From assembly GCA_036346275.1 (NCBI GenBank), contig CM070722.1:24327336-24391335 (forward strand): a stretch of 64,000 nucleotides of DNA, written 5' to 3'. The notes under the pieces are model-generated. The model saw nothing but the letters and a program-made list of their open reading frames with translations, searched no databases and was not told the DNA's origin. A program made the position numbers and the translations under genes. Numbering within the stretch: position 1 is the first letter of the stretch; each line of letters begins with the position of its first letter. The stretch comes from Otatea glauca (lineage: Eukaryota > Streptophyta > Magnoliopsida > Poales > Poaceae). Positions 43,965-55,039 of this stretch are shown one piece after another.

Positions 43965-45639
43965 TGAAAGACCATGTGGATGTCTATCCTTGATGGTGAT
44001 GAGTAATTGACTGTATTTTAGCATGTTGAGCTTGAATTTGAGTTTGATTTGAATTGGATTTTCAAAATGAAGCAATTTGGATTTTGTCTGCCAGGAGCGG
44101 CACTCTAGGCATCGATGGGGCATCACGCCAGGCGTGCACTCACCGCCAAGGGGCGGTAGTTATTTTCCAGAGAGAGGTGTTCGCTGGTTCTTCAGGGGAG
44201 CGGCACTACCGGCCATGCTGGGGAGGTAGTGCCAGCCGAGCGGCACTACCCTACCGGCTTAGTGTAGGCGGTAGTGTCGACTTCATGAGTGAATTGCATA
44301 TTAAAATGTGATTTTGGATGATTATTGCATATCTTTGTTGGACATTGCTATGTGATGTGTTTCCTTGCTTTTGATGGTTGCAGGTCGACGAAGCTAGATC
44401 ATGGTGAGGCGAAGGATGATCGAGACTAGATGAGGTACGCCAGAGGTTCAGACAATCGGGGATCACCAGAAGATAATCGGAGACGGAGTCATGGCAAGCC
44501 GTGAATACAAGGAATGGACGAGATGCTAGCTAGGCGCTGCATGGATCAATGAGAGTCATTGGAAAATCGTGCAAGAAAACCCATTATGTGTGTGGGTTTT
44601 GGGCGAGCCCTTGCATGGCTGGTTGAGTGGGTTAATCCTAGCCCTTGATGAATGCTCTAGGGTTTAGAAGCTCATCCAAGGGTGGTAGGTGGCCCAAGAG
44701 TAGTATAAATAGAGGGGTAGGGGTAGCCCTCCTCATCTTGAAGGTTTTGAGGTTGTTGTGCTCCTTTGAGCTTTGCCCACTTTCTTGTTAGGTTTTGTAA
44801 ACCACCCTTCCAGAAATGAAAGTTTAATCCATTCCTCTCAATTCTGAATTTACTTTTCGCATTTACATTATGCTTTAAATTCAGTCTTTAAATTCCGCAA
44901 TTTACTTTCATGCAATTTACTTTCATGTAAGTTGGATTTGCCTCCCCTCCTTCTAAATGCTTTTGGATCTTTTGCTGAGGATGTATGATTGATGGATGAG
45001 TCTTCTTCAGACCATATCATAATCATCTAGACAAATCTTGTGTTTTTTCTTACAAGAAATCAATTTTTGTTCATGAGAGAATCAATCTTGGAAGATCAGG
45101 TTTTTGTGCGTTCTTGTCTTGTGTTCCAGATTGTTGTGACATGTGGGAAGTCATCTAGGATCATCTTGATCATGAAGAACCCACGAGCAAGTTTAGGGCT
45201 CAGTTTTTGATTTTGTACCTGTTCTTGTGTACCCTTCCGTAAATTTGAAAAAGGTTAGAACTTTGATGTCGATTCTTGCAATAGCTGGTTGGAATAGGTT
45301 TCTAACATCCATAGGAAGGTGTCCACAAAGTTTCATTGCGTTTGGATCATTGGATCAAAAGATTCCTCGATTTCTCTTTTTGAACTCGTGCTGAAATCAC
45401 TGTTCATATGATTGTTTTTACTGTAGCTACAGTACCTCCGGTAGTACCGCTCCTGCATGCGCGGTAGTGCCGACCTCAGGCTGAAATTTGAAAAAACTGA
45501 TTCTTCAGCCTCCATTTGATACCGAAGTATTTTGGCTTGGTTTTTTTGGGTGAAAAATTGCATTTGTGATCTTCTTTGGGGGATAAAATTTAATTTGGGA
45601 TTATTCAACCCCCCTCTGATCGCCATCTCGATCCTTCAG
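43965..45639 (+). mobile_element. 1.68-kb copia solo LTR
   Basis: TGAAAGACC..GATCCTTCA with TGAA/TTCA ends and a perfect 5-bp target duplication GAACA (43960-43964 and 45640-45644). The 3' end ttattcaacccccctctgatc is Sirevirus-like, a TATA box sits at 44704 and palindromic ggtagtaccgc/gcggtagtgccg words occur at 44090-44280 and 45436-45470. It has no coding DNA. It lies in the 3' non-coding part of the minus-strand Sirevirus, in the opposite orientation. Confidence 0.85.
44704..44711 (+). promoter_or_regulatory. TATA box of the 1.68-kb LTR
   Basis: TATAAATA in agtagtataaatagagggg, with 928 bp to the LTR end. Confidence 0.7.
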
Positions 45640-45644
45640 AACAA

Positions 45645-47114
45645 GTTTTCAACAAAATCTCTAAAATTTCAAGAAAAGCTCAAATATACTTATGATCCAA
45701 AAAAAATTAGCAAGAATTCACAACGATCATAAGAATCAAGATGCAACCATTTTTAAAAAATTAAAAATGCCTTTTCTACAAAAAAATTGTCTTTTCTACA
45801 ATTTCTCCCCTTTTTGGCAATATAGGTATCAAGATGGCATTTTCTCCCCCTTTACACATGTATGCATGAAATGCATCCTAATGGAGCTTTGAAAAATATC
45901 CAAGTGGCCATATGAACAAAGTCTGACACCAAGCTACTCAAGTTCAGATTATGCTAAACAAAGACATATCCATGTGCAAATGTCAATTTTGCTAGCAAGC
46001 ACAAAGAAGATTATGTCATTTTTGCATGATTTAACAAGTGCAACACTAAGCATGGTTTCTAAACTAGAAGCACAGTCATACAGAGGATCAAATGGAAAAC
46101 TTAGAGTTCAACCTACTCAACACTTTGAAGAATCTAGAAGTGCATACAAGGTCCTTCAAGCTCAATTATCTTTAATGCAAATTTTTGCTTTAACATTTCA
46201 AATGACATAGTGGGGTGCAAATGAGTAACATTATTTGTTTCTTTACCCACTTATGTTTTCCCCTTTTTTTATTTGCATTTTTCAAGTGATTGACTCAATC
46301 CATAGTCGACCATCTCAAGAAGAGCTCTTAATAGGATGCCTTGGTCATACACGATACATTCCAAGTTCATCCCAAGTGCAATGTGAGGCAAGCTTGTGAA
46401 TGTAAGGTGTTGAGATCAATTTGCACAAAAGAGTCAATTCTTTTTTCCATTTTAGCACATAGATTTATGAGCACATGAAGGACTTGAGTATGGATCTACC
46501 TAGCTCGACCCAAGTTGCTATAGGGACTCTAGTATAAAACCAAAATTTCACAAATAATGGCATGTGCACCTAGAGAGGAAACATAGCAAGTCAAAGCTAT
46601 ATGTTTCATCAAGTTCTCATTTAAAGCTTTAATTTTTAAATATTTAACAAGCTTAGCAAGATGAATCAAAATAAAGTTGGACATATCTAAGCTAGCATTT
46701 TTCTTCATAAAAGAGCAGGGTGCATAGCATGAATAGAAGTTCATTTGCATATTAGACAAAGCTCATAAAACAGAAAATAAAGTCTATATGCAATGCATGA
46801 AGCAGATTCTCAAATTCCCCCTCAACAAGTGAATCAATTTTAAGCACAAATCTGGTTCAAGTTGAGTTATTAGGAGAATTAAGCTCAAGTAAGGTCCAAA
46901 TGAACTCAATTGAAACCGAAAACACATAATGAGGAGAAGAAGTCGAGAAACTGTAAACTGGGTGGCTATAGAGTATAGAAAAGATAGTACATAACACTAC
47001 GACTCAGAAACACCCAAAAGATGCAAAGGAAAAGAAAAGCTGGAAGAAATACATAATACATAATGTACAAACCTACTCCCCCTCACGATAAGCCGTAAGG
47101 GAACACGACTCAAA
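45645..47114 (-). other. 3' non-coding region of the minus-strand Sirevirus
   Basis: No gene. Complements of purine tracts occur at about 45805 (ctcccctttttggcaat), 45841 (tctccccctttacac), 46813 (aaattccccctcaac) and 47080 (tactccccctcacg). Repeated PPT-like tracts between pol and the 3' LTR are characteristic of Sireviruses. Confidence 0.6.
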
Positions 47115-49380
47115 GCTCTCCTCTCAAGGCCACAAACCTAGAGCTATCCAAAGGCTTCGTAAAGATATCGGCAATCTGGTGGTCACTCTCCACAAACTGA
47201 GGCACTATATCACCCTTCTCTACATGGTCTCTAAGAAAGTGATATCTAATGTCTATATACTTGGTCCTGGAGCGTTGCACTGGGTTTTTAGCAATGCAAA
47301 TAGCATAAGTGTTGTCACAGAAAAATGAAACACTCTCTATCTCTTAACCCAAAGTCCCGCAAGGTCGATCTCATCCAAAGCACCTGACTATAGCAACTAG
47401 CTGCAGCGACGTCCTTGGCCTCAGCGGTAGACTATCAACTCCGAACTGCTACCTAGATGACTAAGAATAAGAGAAGTGCCAATGAATTGGCAAATGCCAG
47501 AAGTGCTCTTCATATCTATCCTACAACCAGCAAAGTCTGCATCGAAAAAAGCTCTAAGAGACATATAATAAGAAGAAGAATACCAAATACCATAGTCAAG
47601 GGTAGCTCGAAGGTACCTGAAGATGCGCTTCACCGCTTGGCGGTGAGAGGCGCCAGGAGAAGCATGCAATCGAGCGCACAGACACACAACAAAATGTATG
47701 TTCGATCTCGTGGCAGTAAAGTACAGGAGGGAGCCAATCATACTTCGGAAATCCTTCTGATCAACTGGCTTACCATCCTCATCAGGCTCGAGGACAGCAG
47801 TGGTGGCCATAGGAGTCATCACCGGCTTCCCGTCAGATAAGTCGAAGCGCCTCAGGAGGTCTCGAGTGTACTTGCCTTGATGCAAGAAGGTGCCCTCCCG
47901 AGTCTGCTTGATCTGGAAGCCGAGAAATTAGCTCAACTCGCACATCATGCTCATCTCGAACTCTGTGCTCATCACCTCTAAAAACTGAGACACGAGAGAG
48001 TGCGAAGAGCCACCAAAGATAATATCGTCCACATAAATCTGGACAAGAAGAAAATGAGAATCTTGGTGTCTGATGAACAAAGTCTTGTCTATTATACCCA
48101 TCTTAAAACCATGACATAGAAGATAGGACTTAAGCCTTTCATACCAAGCTTTAGGGGCCTGCTTAAGTCCATATAAAGCTTTGGAAAGCTTGAAGACATG
48201 ATTTGGGTATTTGGGTTTCTCGAATCCTGGAGGCTGTCTGACATACACCTCTTCCTCAATATACCCACTGAGGAATGCACTCTTGACATCCGTTTGAAAA
48301 AGCTTGAAGCCCTTGGATGCCGAAAATGCAAGCAAGATTCTAATAATCTCTAGTCTAGCTACAGGGGCAAATGTCTCCTCGAAGTCAAGACCCTCGACCT
48401 GAGAAAAGCCCTGTGCAACTATCCTAGCCTTGTTCCTAATGACAACCCCATCCTCACTCTGCGCTCATCACCTCAACCAAGGTCCTGTTCTTCCTTTCCA
48501 CTACGCCATTTTGCTGAGGGACGTATGGAGAGGAAAGTTGATGCTCTAGACCTAACCCCTCAGAGAAACTCTCAAAGTAAGGCACCAGGGAGCTCAACAA
48601 ATATCCTACTGACCAAACCCTTGAAATGGGTAAAAGACTCATCCTTCGAGGCCATGAAAAACACCCAAGAATACCTTGAAAAATCATCGACAATGACAAG
48701 GACATACCACTTCCCACCTGCTAACTGCACTCGAGCTGGACCAACAGTGTCCATATGTAAAAGTTATCCTGGTGCATCAGTCATTACAACAGTGACTGGA
48801 GGATGAGAAGCATCAACCATCTTACCATATCGACAAGGAGAGCAAACTAAGTCTTTGACCATCTTGAGTTTAGGCAAACCACGAATGAGATCATGATTGC
48901 TAACTTGAGTCAAGTGGTCGAAGCCAATGTGACCTAATCTCCTATACTAGAAAGAGAGATCACGGGACTCTGAAGCAATCAAACATCGAAGAGAGTCTCC
49001 AGAAGAAGCAGAAAAATTAGCACAGAAAACCCTTCCAAATCTAGAAATCCCGCAAACTAACTCCCCTAATGAATCAAGGATTCTACGGGCACTACTCTTA
49101 AAGCTTACCTCGAAAGATTCATCGATAAGCTGAGAGACAAAAAGCAAGTTGTATTGCAGCTTACTTACTAAGGCAACGTCCTTAAGAAAGAAATTATCAT
49201 TAATGCATATGGCACCTTTTGCAATGACTCTACCTGATGAAGCATCCCCAAAGGTGATCAACTCATCACCGGAGGCTCGAACTAGGGAAGAGAACCATCT
49301 TGAGTCTCCGGTCATATAACAAGAACAACCGGAGTCAACAATCCAAACCTCTCCCTTCCCCATCCTACGGACCTAGTCAA
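47115..49380 (-). pseudogene. Sirevirus pol, internally deleted
   Basis: From the right: protease IVDSGCSCYMTGDSRWFSSL (49340; active DSG), GAG-preintegrase and zinc region, integrase MDTVGPARVQLAGGKWYVLV and IVDDFSRYSWVFFMASKD (about 48700) and SPYVPQQNGVVERKNRTLVE (about 48510). A deletion then joins integrase directly to RT (NKARIVAQGFSQVEGLDFEE, 48430). RT continues TDVKSAFLSGYIEEEVYVRQ and has YVDDIIFGGSS (48030). RNase H shows LLYFTATRSNIHF (47730) and ends in ADIFTKPLDSSRFVALRGEL near 47120 after shifts. Stops include a TAA before LLHMDTVG. The integrase C terminus and the linker to RT are missing. Confidence 0.85.
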
Positions 49381-49697
49381 CACACAAGAGAGAAAGATGA
49401 CTCAGTACTGGGACAAAGAGATGATCTAGGAACCCAATACTGAACCACACAACGCCTCGAAGTACCAGCCATAGAAGAAAAAGACTAGACCCTAGCATCT
49501 CTATGATGCTCCACTCTCACAAGACCAAAAGTAGCTCTAGCAGAAGACCTGGGAGCTGGAGCTGGGTTGACCTGCAATCGTGCAAAGGCTGGACTATCCC
49601 AATGAGGCTGCCCAAATCTCCTACCAGGCAACACCTCACATCATTGATATCTACCTCGATGAGAAATGCAAGGAATATCAAAAGGACGTCGGAAAGA

Positions 49698-51822
49698 CTA
49701 ACCACGAGCAGCTCCAGGATGAAAACTCGACTGAACAGCATGAAATCCAAGTCCTGAACACTGCCCAAAAATAGGCGACTTTCTAACCTGTCTAGCAGTA
49801 GCGTGTGCCGTAGGAGCACTCAATGTCTGGGGATGACCCTGAGTACCCCTAAGAGCAGCAACACGCTCACGTCTTGTGATCTTGGCATGCTTGAAGCAGA
49901 AATCTACCAAATGTCCATCCTTCTGACAGAAGGGGCATGTATACTTCGCCTTATCAGAGGCAGAAGTAGCAGGAAGAGCAACCTTCTGATCAGAGATCCC
50001 ATGGACAACCCCGGCAGATCTAAACACAGTGGTACTCACCCTGGTAGAAACCACAATCTCACCACTCTTGGATACACACACAATTGTGGGAGGATGCGCC
50101 CGAGCATGCTCCAAGTAGTCAAATCCTAGACCTTGATTGAATCGACTAATCTTGGATTGGTCTAGAATGAGATTGAGCTTCCTCTTGCCTCCTACAAACT
50201 TCTCAAGAGCGCTCATGAGATACTCACACTCCCAGAAGAAAGAGGCACATGAAGAACAGGGAAAAGAAGAAGAACCTGGAAGAGAAGAACTACCAGCACG
50301 TGCATTTTTCTCCCTTAGCACGGTTGCCTCAACTTTGAGGGCCTCACACGAAACGCAAGGAGCATTTCTAATCCTAAGGTTCTGGGCCTCAAGCTTCTTC
50401 CTAAGTTCGATTTGGATTTTATCCAAGTTCCCGTCAATCATAGCGCATCGCAAGCAACTTTCTTGTGGCTTAACTAGTAAGTCCTTAGTAAGTTCAGCAC
50501 ACTTCACATTTAAGGATTCATTGTCAAATTTTAGTTGCCTACAGCCCTCACATGAGCTGACTGAGTCCTTAGAAGCATGCAATTCAATTTCATTGTTTCT
50601 AGTAGATAGCTTCCTAAAGTGAGAGCTCATGGCATCAATTTCAGCAAGCAATTTAGGGCAATTTTCACACAATGAGCTAGTGTGAGCATGAAGAAAATTA
50701 GCATCTACAGAAATAGCATCAATAGAACAAATTCTAGCATTCTTTGACCTAAGACTCTCAAGCTTAGAAACCACACTATCATGCATAGTTCTTAGGTTCT
50801 CAAGCTCCACAATCAAAGCATCGCACAGAGTACAATCATCAGAGACTTGGGAGGGAGAAGATCTAAGAGAAGCTAACTCCCTAGTCAAGGTACCTACTTC
50901 TTTCTCTAGCTCCAGACACCTAGCTCTATGTCCAGACACCTAGCTCTAGCTCTAGCATGAAATTTTCCTAACTTGCAGAAGGCTTCATTGAGCTGGTCAT
51001 AGGAGGGTACCTTGTTCGAGTCGCTGTAGAGCTTGGAGTCGCTGATACCGTTGGCATCCGCAATGAAGCACATCTCGGTGAAGTCATCACCGCCTTTGGT
51101 CTTCTCTTGTGGATCATCCTCGCCCTCATCACTCCAGATCTCTGTGTCGAAGAGGTTGATTTCGTCGAGTGCGGTGAGGACGCGGTGGAAGAGCTTCTTG
51201 TTCTTCGAGAAGTTGCGGTACTTTTTCTCATGCGCCGGGTCATGAGCTGGAGGCTTCTTGTTGCGGTTCTTGTCGATGTAGTCGTTCTTTGCCAAACTGC
51301 CAAAGTTGTTCTTGCCTTTCTCTAGCTTGGAGCAGTTTGTTCGAATGTGGTTGGGGCCACCAAACTCGAAGCAGGTGATCGTGCCACCTCTTTTCCTCTC
51401 CCTCACCCTCTTGTAGGCATGAGAAAATTTGCGAGCTAGGAGAGCAAGCTCACTTTCTGGAAAATTTTCCGGCTGTTCATCGCTTAGCTCACAAAGGGCG
51501 GAAAGAGAGAAACCAACGGAAGTCTCGGAAGTGGATCCAATGGGATCGATGACCAAGGCCATCGACTGCGACTTTGTCTTACGAGTGACAACGTCGATCT
51601 CACGAGTCTTGAACCGGGAGTAAAGCCCATCAAGAGTCAAGGTCGATAAGTCTGTGGTGTCTTTTATGGTGATAACCTTCATCTCTCAAACCCGAAGATC
51701 AAGTGCGGTCAAGAAGTGTCGAGCGTTCTCCGAGTCAGGGTATATGCAACCGACTGCACGGAGATTGCTCAAAATCCTTGTAAAGTGACCAAAGCACTCA
51801 TCAAGGGTCTCACCAGCGTGCT
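49698..51822 (-). pseudogene. Sirevirus gag, 5' truncated
   Basis: From the right: GETLDECFGHFTRIL and NLRAVGCIYPDSENARHFLT (51810-51720), a TGA, then MKVITIKDTTDLSTLTLDGL (51680) of the UBN2-type gag. A first zinc knuckle reads CFEFGGPNHIRTNC (51375), with Phe where the second Cys should be. A long Leu/Glu/Ser coiled coil with scattered Cys-x2-Cys pairs spans 50930-50150. A second knuckle, CPFCQKDGHLVDFC, is intact at about 49935. A 20-bp tandem duplication at 50911-50950 shifts the frame between the two halves. Coiled-coil gag extensions are typical of Sireviruses. Confidence 0.8.
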
Positions 51823-51823
51823 T

Positions 51824-52470
51824 TTCAAATTGCGAGAGGAGCAGAAGGCTCTGCGCCAGGAGAAGCTGGACGTTGTTGGCTCCCTTCGAGGTAGCTATTT
51901 CCTAGGCTACCCCGTGCTTTCATTTAATCATCCGGTTTTTGATCTTCTTATCTTTGCGTCAGCTCGGGACTCTGCTAATGTAAAGCTCCAGGGGCAACTT
52001 AAAGCTTGGAGAAGGAGCTAGAAAATACGGTCGGCACTTGGCCCTCCTATGTCTTCATTGCCTTAGCGCTTCTTAACACTCTGTCTTGCAGATTATAAAT
52101 TCAAAACACGGGCGCAATATGCCGTCTTTAACGAGAGGGTTGAAGCCCTCGAGATGTCTTGCGCTAGGTCCAAGTAGCTTCCGAGCCGTTGCTGAGTTCG
52201 CTTCATCCTGGAGGCGAGAGGCCACTCAGTAGGGACCAGGTCGTCTCTCGGCTGGAGGAAGCCCCCGAGGCGCTCAAGAGACTCTTGAAGGAGACAGCGA
52301 CCAATGGTGCTAGCCAGGCTTTGGCGATTACCAAGTCGCTTTACCCCCGAGTGGATCTTGAGGCCATTAAGGAAGGCTACGCCCGCAACGTAGATCAGGA
52401 CCGGGCCGCCGAGCTCTAGGAGGAAGTCAAGGACACCTCTTTGTCCATTGTAGAGACTTTAGACCAATAA
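51824..52470 (+). pseudogene. C-terminal part of the right Tat antisense ORF, with intron traces
   Basis: Opens as FKLREEQKALRQEKLDVVGS. A GT..AG interval (about 51892-51960) would join it to ARDSANVKLQGQLKAW, and a second (about 52040-52090) to YKFKTRAQYAVFNERVEALE. The last part reads RDQVVSRLEEAPEALKRLL, GASQALAITKSLYPRVDLEA then a TAG and EEVKDTSLSIVETLDQ with TAA at 52468. The coiled-coil and closing blocks are those of Tat antisense ORFs. It lies downstream of pol in opposite orientation. The N-terminal domain is missing. Confidence 0.65.
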
Positions 52471-52725
52471 ATTGAATGTATATAAAGACGTTTCCTTGTT
52501 CTTGCATTTCCATTTCAAATATGCATATTTTCCCGAGTGGTTTCGACATATCGTGTCTGACTAGTCCAGCCCCCAGGCTCTGAGGCATGGTTCGCGACGC
52601 ATGTCTCAGAGTCTAAAAATCGTAGGTGCGAAGCACTCGGACGCATAAATCTCGAGAAGATTATGTAAAAAAAACTTTAATATCGATTTTTTTCATTCAT
52701 AAAGGAACAATTTGATTTACAAAGT
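52471..52725. other. Spacer between antisense ORF and pol
   Basis: No gene. Both ORFs end here facing each other. The string ccaggctctgaggcatggtt near 52575 partly repeats as gtctcagagtctaaaa, without clear structure. Confidence 0.4.
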
Positions 52726-53860
52726 TCAAGTGAAGAAACGACGTAGCTGTTCTATGTTCCAAATGTTGCTGACTGCTGTGCCGTTTTCTCGCTTGAGTTT
52801 GTAAGCTCCAGGGCGTACCACCTCATCGACGACGTAAGGGCCTTCCCAGCTTGGGGAGAGCTTATGCTCGCATTTCTGATTCTTTCTAAGGATCAGATCT
52901 CCTTTGGAGAATGCGCGGCTCCTCACATTACGACCGTGATAGCGCCGTAGGCCTTGGAGATACTTTGCTGATTGAATTGTTGCGACGTCCCTGGCTTCTT
53001 CTAGTCGGTCGAGGTCTTCTAGCCGGCTTTCTTCCGAGGCGACTTCTTCATAGCTCTGGACCGCGGGGATCCGAATTCTAACTCGGTGGGGAGGACTGCC
53101 TCCGAGCCGTACACCAGGAAGAAAGGTACTGCCCGGTTGCTTTGCTAGGGGTGGTTCGCAGCCCCCAGAGTACCGAAGGCAATTCTTTCACCCACCGAGT
53201 GGTGTATGGCTTTAGACGATCGAAAATCCTTGCCTTCAGGCCCTGTAAAACCATGCCGTTGGCTCGCTTGACCTGCCCATTGCTTCGGGGGTGGGCTATG
53301 ATGCGAAGCAGATTTTTATTCCGAGTTTGTCGCACCAGTCTTGAAATGTGCTGCTTCTGAATTGGGTGCCATTGTCCGTGATGATTAGGTTTGGAACTCC
53401 GAACCTAACCACGATTTCGTTGAAGAATTCTTTGGCTTTTGCTGCCGTTATTGTCGCGACTGGTTTGGCCTCTACCCATTTGGTGAATTTATCAACGGCC
53501 ACAAAGAGATGGGTATAACCACCTTGAGCCTTCTTTAAAGGTCCCACCATGTCGAGCCCCATACCGCAAATGGCCTGGTTATGGGGATGGTCTGTAGTTC
53601 CTGTGCCGGTTTGTTCATCTGATGTGCAAAGAACTGACATCCTTCGTATGTCCGGAAGATGTCCTCTGCGTCAGTGACAGCAGTCGGCCAGAAAAATCCT
53701 TGACGATAGGCTTTGCCGACTAAGGTTGATGACGCCGCATGATTCCCACAAACTCCCGAGTGGATTTCCTTGAGAAGATCTCTCCCTTCTTGTTCTGATA
53801 TGCACCGTCGTAGTACACTAGAGGAGCTCTTGCGATAGAGTTCTTCCCTGATCACCGCAT
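52726..53860 (-). pseudogene. Tat integrase, right copy, catalytic Glu replaced
   Basis: From the right: zinc region SGVCGNHAASSTLVGKAYRQ with TYEGCQFFAHQ, where the first Cys of the CxxC pair reads Tyr. Core: DMVGPLKKAQGGYTHLFVAV, IITDNGTQFRSSTFQDW and HPRSNGQVKRANGMVLQGL, where the left copy has QVERANG, so the catalytic Glu reads Lys. Frameshifts fall near 53555, 53310 and 53125. The C terminus LSPSWEGPYVVDEVVRPGAY ends in NIWNIEQLRRFFT with a stop at 52726. Both residue losses are G-to-A on this strand. Confidence 0.85.
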
Positions 53861-54540
53861 AGCTTTTGCTTCGGCGCATTATTCGTTCAGCTTGCAAGCG
53901 GTCTTCGGGTAGTTCGTCCTTCGTCAAATAGTACAGATACGGAGCTGTCCAATCAAGGGTAATGGCTAGGACTTCTGCTTCTATGCTCTTCTCGGCTAGG
54001 GCGTCCGTCCTCGACCGAGTGCTAATCGTGGGCTTGTGAATTTCTTCGACGAATACTCCCATGGGCACTGTAGATCGGCAGGATCCCATTTTTTCTAGCT
54101 CGTCGGCCGCTTCATTGTCACAGCGGAGCACATGAATAAGTTCCAGGCCATCGAAGTTACCTTCTAGCTTGCGTACCTCCTGGCAATAGGCTGTCATGTT
54201 GTCTTCGATGCAGAACCATTCTTTTTGCACTTGGTTGACCACGAGCATTGAGTCTCCGCGAACCGCCAAACGTCGAATACCGAGTGATATGGCGATACGG
54301 AGCCCATGGATGAGTGCCTCGTACTCGGCGGTGTTGTTTAAAGCGGGAAAAAGTATTTGAAGAACGTACCTCAACCTTTCTTCGCTTGGTGATATGAGAA
54401 AAATACTAGCCCCCGCGCCGCTGAGCATAAGGGAACCATCAAAGTACATTGTCCAATACTCGAGCTCCTTGGTAACCGCCGGGCTTTGAAGCTCTGTCCA
54501 CTCGGCCGTGAAGTCGGCGAGCGTTTAAGACTTTATGGCA
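53861..54540 (-). pseudogene. Tat RNase H, right copy
   Basis: MYFDGSLMLSGAGASIFLIS, then NNTAEYEALIHGLRIAISLG, LAVRGDSMLVVNQVQKEWF, TAYCQEVRKLEGN and DNEAADELEKMGS. The acidic residues of FDGS, AEYEAL and GDSM, and the Asp of AADELE, can be placed. A TAA (54525) precedes TLADF-like text and fits a CAA-to-TAA change. The frame then stays open through RNase H and into the integrase zinc region. Confidence 0.8.
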
Positions 54541-55034
54541 GTACGAGGCTTGAATAAGATATCGAAAGTTCCAAGCTCGACCGCGCACTTTGCAATTCTC
54601 CCGGTGGCTTCCTGGTTGTCAAGTATATCTCCTATTGGGAAAGAGGTGATCATCGAAATAGTATGCTCTTGGAAGTAGTGCTTGAGTTTGCGAGACGTCA
54701 GGAGGACAGCATACAATAATTTTTGCACTTGCGGATACCGCAGTTTGGATTCGCTCAGGACTTCACTGACGAAGTAGACCGGGTGTTGGGTCTTTTGCAC
54801 GTGGCCCGGCTCCTCCCTTTCTACGACGATTGCAACGCTGACTACATGAGTCGTTGCCACGATGTAAAGTAGCAGGGGCTCCTCTGACATCGGTGAAACC
54901 AAGACCGGGGGCGTCATTAGGAAGGTCTTCAAGTCTTCGAACGCCTGCTGTGCCTCTGGAGTCCATTGGAACTTTTCCTGCTTCTTGAGGAGTTTAAAGA
55001 AAGGCATACCTCGCATACCTAGTCGGGAAATGAA
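54541..55034 (-). pseudogene. Tat RT 3' part, downstream of the solo LTR
   Basis: Continues RT after the inserted LTR: MRGMPFFKLLKKQEKFQWTP, EAQQAFEDLKTFLMTPPVLV, YFVSEVLSESKLRYPQVQ, KLLYAVLLTSRKLKHYFQE and TGRIAKCAVELGTFDILF. This is the thumb/connection and RNase H-like segment of the polyprotein. Its partner lies right of 58596. Confidence 0.8.
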
Positions 55035-55039
55035 CCTGC

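Larger units (their letters stand above)
43569..51822 (-). mobile_element. Ty1/copia Sirevirus-like element, minus strand, 5' truncated
   Basis: From right to left: a truncated gag with two zinc knuckles and a long coiled coil, protease, integrase, RT and RNase H, then 1.5 kb of non-coding DNA with several purine tracts, a final PPT at 43789 and part of the 3' LTR. The long gag and multiple purine tracts are Sirevirus traits. The 5' LTR and gag N terminus are missing at about 51822, where antisense-ORF sequence of the Tat element begins. About 900 bp of pol are deleted. Confidence 0.8.
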
